From Microvirga subterranea (GTDB taxonomy: Bacteria > Pseudomonadota > Alphaproteobacteria > Rhizobiales > Beijerinckiaceae): 64,000 nt of DNA. The notes under the pieces were generated by a model that made no database searches, had not been told where the DNA came from, and saw only the letters and a program-made list of their open reading frames with translations. Shown piece by piece: positions 61,782 to 64,000 of this stretch (position 1 is its first letter; each line of letters starts with the position of its first letter). Made by a program: the position numbers and the translations under genes. Where the stretch lies: the NCBI RefSeq assembly GCF_003350535.1, contig NZ_QQBB01000005.1:372001-436000 (forward strand), given 5' to 3'.

Positions 61782-62129
61782 ATGGCAGACGCATCGGCAC
61801 ACGCGACGGGGCATGCGCAGGGCCAGCAGCATCCGATCCGCCTCTATCTGGTCGTCTGGGGCTGGCTCTTCGTGCTCAGCACCTTCTCGTACCTGGTGGA
61901 TTACTTTCACCTTCAGGGCGGGCTGCGCTACTCCCTGATCCTGCTGTTCATGATGCTCAAGGCGGGGCTGATCGTGGCCGTGTTCATGCACATGGCGTGG
62001 GAGCGGCTGGCGCTGGTCTACGCCATCCTGGTGCCGGTTGCGGCCGTGCTCGTCTTCGTGGCCATCATGGTGCTCGAGTCCGACTACACGCTTCTCTCGC
62101 GCATGACGTTCTTCCTGCCCGGAGCCTGA
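61782..62129 (+). CDS. Cytochrome c oxidase subunit IV (CyoD-like, prokaryotic type)
   Basis: A 115-residue protein with three membrane helices, the size of CyoD/COX4_pro. After a His-rich arm (SAHATGHAQGQQHPI) it has VVWGWLFVLSTFSYLVDYFH and LLFMMLKAGLIVAVFMHMAW, where the Lys/Met/His pattern in the second helix is typical of subunit IV. GAGGAAAGCC precedes the ATG. It is the last gene of the oxidase operon. Confidence 0.85.
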   Translation: MADASAHATGHAQGQQHPIRLYLVVWGWLFVLSTFSYLVDYFHLQGGLRYSLILLFMMLKAGLIVAVFMHMAWERLALVYAILVPVAAVLVFVAIMVLESDYTLLSRMTFFLPGA

Positions 62130-62165
62130 TCGAGACCCCGCCCCGGGCAATTCAGATGGCAGTCC

Positions 62166-63008
62166 TTATGACCGCACTGGCGTTTCCTTCGCCGGCAGGA
62201 CCTCTTGCGGGGGAGGCGGCTCGACGACGTGCCGGTAGAGGTGCCAGGTCGCGTGTCCGAGCACCGGCATCACCACCGCGAGCCCGACGAACAGGGGCAG
62301 CGAGCCGAGGAGCAGGCCGCCGGCCACGATCACGCCCCAGAGCGCCATGGTGAGGGGGTTGGCCGCCACGGCGCGGATCGAGGTGGTGACGGCCACGGCC
62401 GCGCCCACGTCCCGGTCGAGGAGCAGCGGGAAGGAGATCACGCTGATGCTCAGCACCACCGCGGCGAAGATAAAGCCGAGGATGTTGCCTAGCAGGATGA
62501 GCCGCATCCCCTGAGGCGTCGTGAGCACCTCGTTGACGAAGCGCGTATAGGAGTCCGGCGCCGCGTAGCCGAAGAGGGATTCGTAGAGCATACGCGCCGT
62601 GGTCATCCACGCGAAGAAGATCACGAGCAGCACGACGCCGAGCGCGATGATCGACGGGATCGACGGAGAGCGCAGCACCGCGAAGGCGTCCTGCCAGGTG
62701 GGCTCCAGTCCCATCTCCCGCCGCCGGCTGATCTCGTACAGCCCGATTGCCGCCAGAGGGCCGAGCAGCGCGAAGCCGGAGGCCAGCGGATAGAGCAGGG
62801 GCAGGGCGTTGTTGGTGAAGGTCAGGGCCGCGAGGCAGGCGCCGGCGATGGGATAGATGAGCGCCAGAAAGAGCAGATGAGAGGGCATCGCCCAGAAATC
62901 GTCGAACCCCCGGGAGAGGGCTTCCTTGAGATCGCTGGGGCCGATTTTACGTACGACAGGATGGGCCGGGATCTCGTCAGCGCCGGCGATCACATGGAAA
63001 TGGGCCAT
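62166..63008 (-). CDS. DUF2189-family membrane protein
   Basis: A 280-residue inner-membrane protein with about six hydrophobic segments. KIGPSDLKEALSRGFDDFW starts the conserved DUF2189 part. I chose ATG 63008, eight bases after GGAGG; an ATG at 63014 has its ribosome site too close. It is convergent with the oxidase operon. In many alphaproteobacteria members sit near oxidase genes, but the function is unknown. Confidence 0.8.
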   Translation of the reverse strand: MAHFHVIAGADEIPAHPVVRKIGPSDLKEALSRGFDDFWAMPSHLLFLALIYPIAGACLAALTFTNNALPLLYPLASGFALLGPLAAIGLYEISRRREMGLEPTWQDAFAVLRSPSIPSIIALGVVLLVIFFAWMTTARMLYESLFGYAAPDSYTRFVNEVLTTPQGMRLILLGNILGFIFAAVVLSISVISFPLLLDRDVGAAVAVTTSIRAVAANPLTMALWGVIVAGGLLLGSLPLFVGLAVVMPVLGHATWHLYRHVVEPPPPQEVLPAKETPVRS

Positions 63009-63233
63009 GACCATTCCTCCATAACCGTTTTTGGAGCGGTCACAGGTCACGGAAGGCCGTGCCGAGGCGATAGGTCGGCACAACGCGACCTGCACTCTTG
63101 GAGGAGTATAGGGCGACGCAGCGGAAATGTCGCCCCCGGATGGCATCCAAAGGGGCACGAAGGCGAAGCGGGCCGAAATTCGCTGTCGATTTGTCGGTGG
63201 AGCCCGAAGCGGGAGGTTTGGTAAAACGTCACC

Positions 63234-64000
63234 ATGACCACATCCCAGCTCCCTCCCGTCCCCGAAATGCTCCGCGCCATGCTGGCCAGCGACGCCGCCT
63301 ATGAGGGCGTCTTCTACACGGCGGTGAAGACCACCGGGATCTTCTGCCGCCCGACCTGCACGGCCCGGAAGCCGAAACCTGAGAACGTGGTGTTCCACCG
63401 GACCGCCGAAGACGCCCTGACGGCGGGCTTCCGGCCCTGCAAGCGCTGCCGCCCGCTCGACGCGAAGGGCGCCGCGCCGGACTGGGTCGCGGCCCTCCTG
63501 AAAGACGTCGAGGCCTCTCCGGCGCGGCGGTGGACCGACGAGGATCTGGCGGCCCGCGCCATCGAGCCGGCGCGCCTCCGCCGCTGGTTCAAGGACAATT
63601 TCGGCATGACCTTCCATGCATGGCTGCGGACGCGCCGGCTCGGGCAGGCGCTCGGCAGCATCAGCGCGGGCGAGACCATCGATGCCGCGGCCTACGACAA
63701 CGGCTACGAATCCCTGAGCGGCTTCCGCGAGGCCTTCCGCCAGACCATGGGCACGACGCCCGGGCGCAGCCGGACGGCGAGCCTCATGGTCTACCGGCGC
63801 ATCCTCACGCCCCTGGGGCCGATGATCGCCATGGCGGAGGAGAGGGGGCTCTCCCTGCTCGAGTTCACCGACAGGCCGGCCCTTCCGGCCGAGATCGAGG
63901 AGCTGAAGGGCCGCTACGGCTACGCCATCGCGCCCGGCGGTAACGCCCATCTCGATCAGGTCGAACGGGAGCTGGAGGCGTATTTCGCCGGCCGCCTGAC
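63234..64000 (+). CDS. ada: Ada: methylated-DNA repair protein and regulator (3' end missing)
   Basis: The frame starts at ATG 63234 and is open to the right window edge; 255 residues are visible. The N-terminal zinc domain has Cys38 and Cys42 (GIFCRPTCTAR) and Cys69 and Cys72 (GFRPCKRCRP), the same numbering as E. coli Ada, whose Cys38 takes methyl groups from DNA phosphotriesters. Next is an AraC-type helix-turn-helix (DAAAYDNGYESLSGFREAF). The start of the O6-methylguanine-methyltransferase domain follows; its active Cys lies beyond the window. It repairs alkylation damage and induces its own regulon. Confidence 0.9.
   Translation, partial: MTTSQLPPVPEMLRAMLASDAAYEGVFYTAVKTTGIFCRPTCTARKPKPENVVFHRTAEDALTAGFRPCKRCRPLDAKGAAPDWVAALLKDVEASPARRWTDEDLAARAIEPARLRRWFKDNFGMTFHAWLRTRRLGQALGSISAGETIDAAAYDNGYESLSGFREAFRQTMGTTPGRSRTASLMVYRRILTPLGPMIAMAEERGLSLLEFTDRPALPAEIEELKGRYGYAIAPGGNAHLDQVERELEAYFAGRL

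Overview
The window is GC-rich alphaproteobacterial chromosome, most likely Hyphomicrobiales. Microvirga, Methylobacterium or a close relative is my best guess, inferred from gene content and codon bias; there is no rRNA to confirm it. I count about 62 protein genes, including two cut by the window edges, and one tRNA-Ser(GCU). I see no insertion sequence, prophage, CRISPR array or rRNA. Gene order looks like ordinary chromosome with many transport and catabolic modules.

Bases 1-27300 are almost entirely solute uptake and catabolism. A siderophore pair (MFS permease and FhuF-type reductase) is followed by: a NrtA/SsuA-type ABC transporter (1682-4356); a MocR-type regulator divergent from a PBP2-fold protein, a nitrilase-family amidase and a polar amino acid ABC transporter (4515-10402); a convergent M20 amidohydrolase; a phosphoribosyltransferase; and a PotD/Fe-type ABC transporter followed by two amidohydrolases (MTA/SAH deaminase type and adenine-deaminase type) and a nucleoside hydrolase (12615-20602), which looks like a purine or nucleoside scavenging unit. 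Last comes a GntR-family regulator, with a perfect 14-bp palindrome at its start, divergent from a TRAP transporter, a UxaA-family dehydratase and a D-threonine-aldolase/D-serine-dehydratase-like enzyme (20615-27273).

Bases 27500-46000 hold envelope, signalling and metal genes. These are an extensin-like protein, two L,D-transpeptidases, an EAL phosphodiesterase, a globin-coupled diguanylate cyclase beside RidA, a tyrosine-phosphatase-like protein, a glycosyltransferase and a GST. There is a CueR/CopA copper module with a perfect MerR-type dyad, and a ZntR/CadR-like regulator divergent from a His-rich Zn/Cd/Pb P-type ATPase with a textbook 19-bp-spacer promoter. A CtaG-like assembly protein follows.

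Bases 46200-64000 hold tRNA-Ser, a TonB-ExbD-ExbB energiser operon with a possible Irr/ICE-like site upstream, PRC-barrel and OsmC proteins, a 1,836-residue cadherin-repeat/RTX protein probably secreted by a type I system not encoded here, an OGFr-domain protein, a complete heme-copper oxidase operon (subunits II, I, two subunit-III-like proteins, IV), a DUF2189 membrane protein and the start of ada.

The parts most worth following up are the MocR/PBP2-fold/nitrilase/ABC unit, the TRAP/UxaA/D-threonine-aldolase-like unit, the purine scavenging cluster with an atypical adenine-deaminase-like enzyme, the giant cadherin/RTX protein with a 10-bp inverted repeat upstream, and several small uncharacterised genes.
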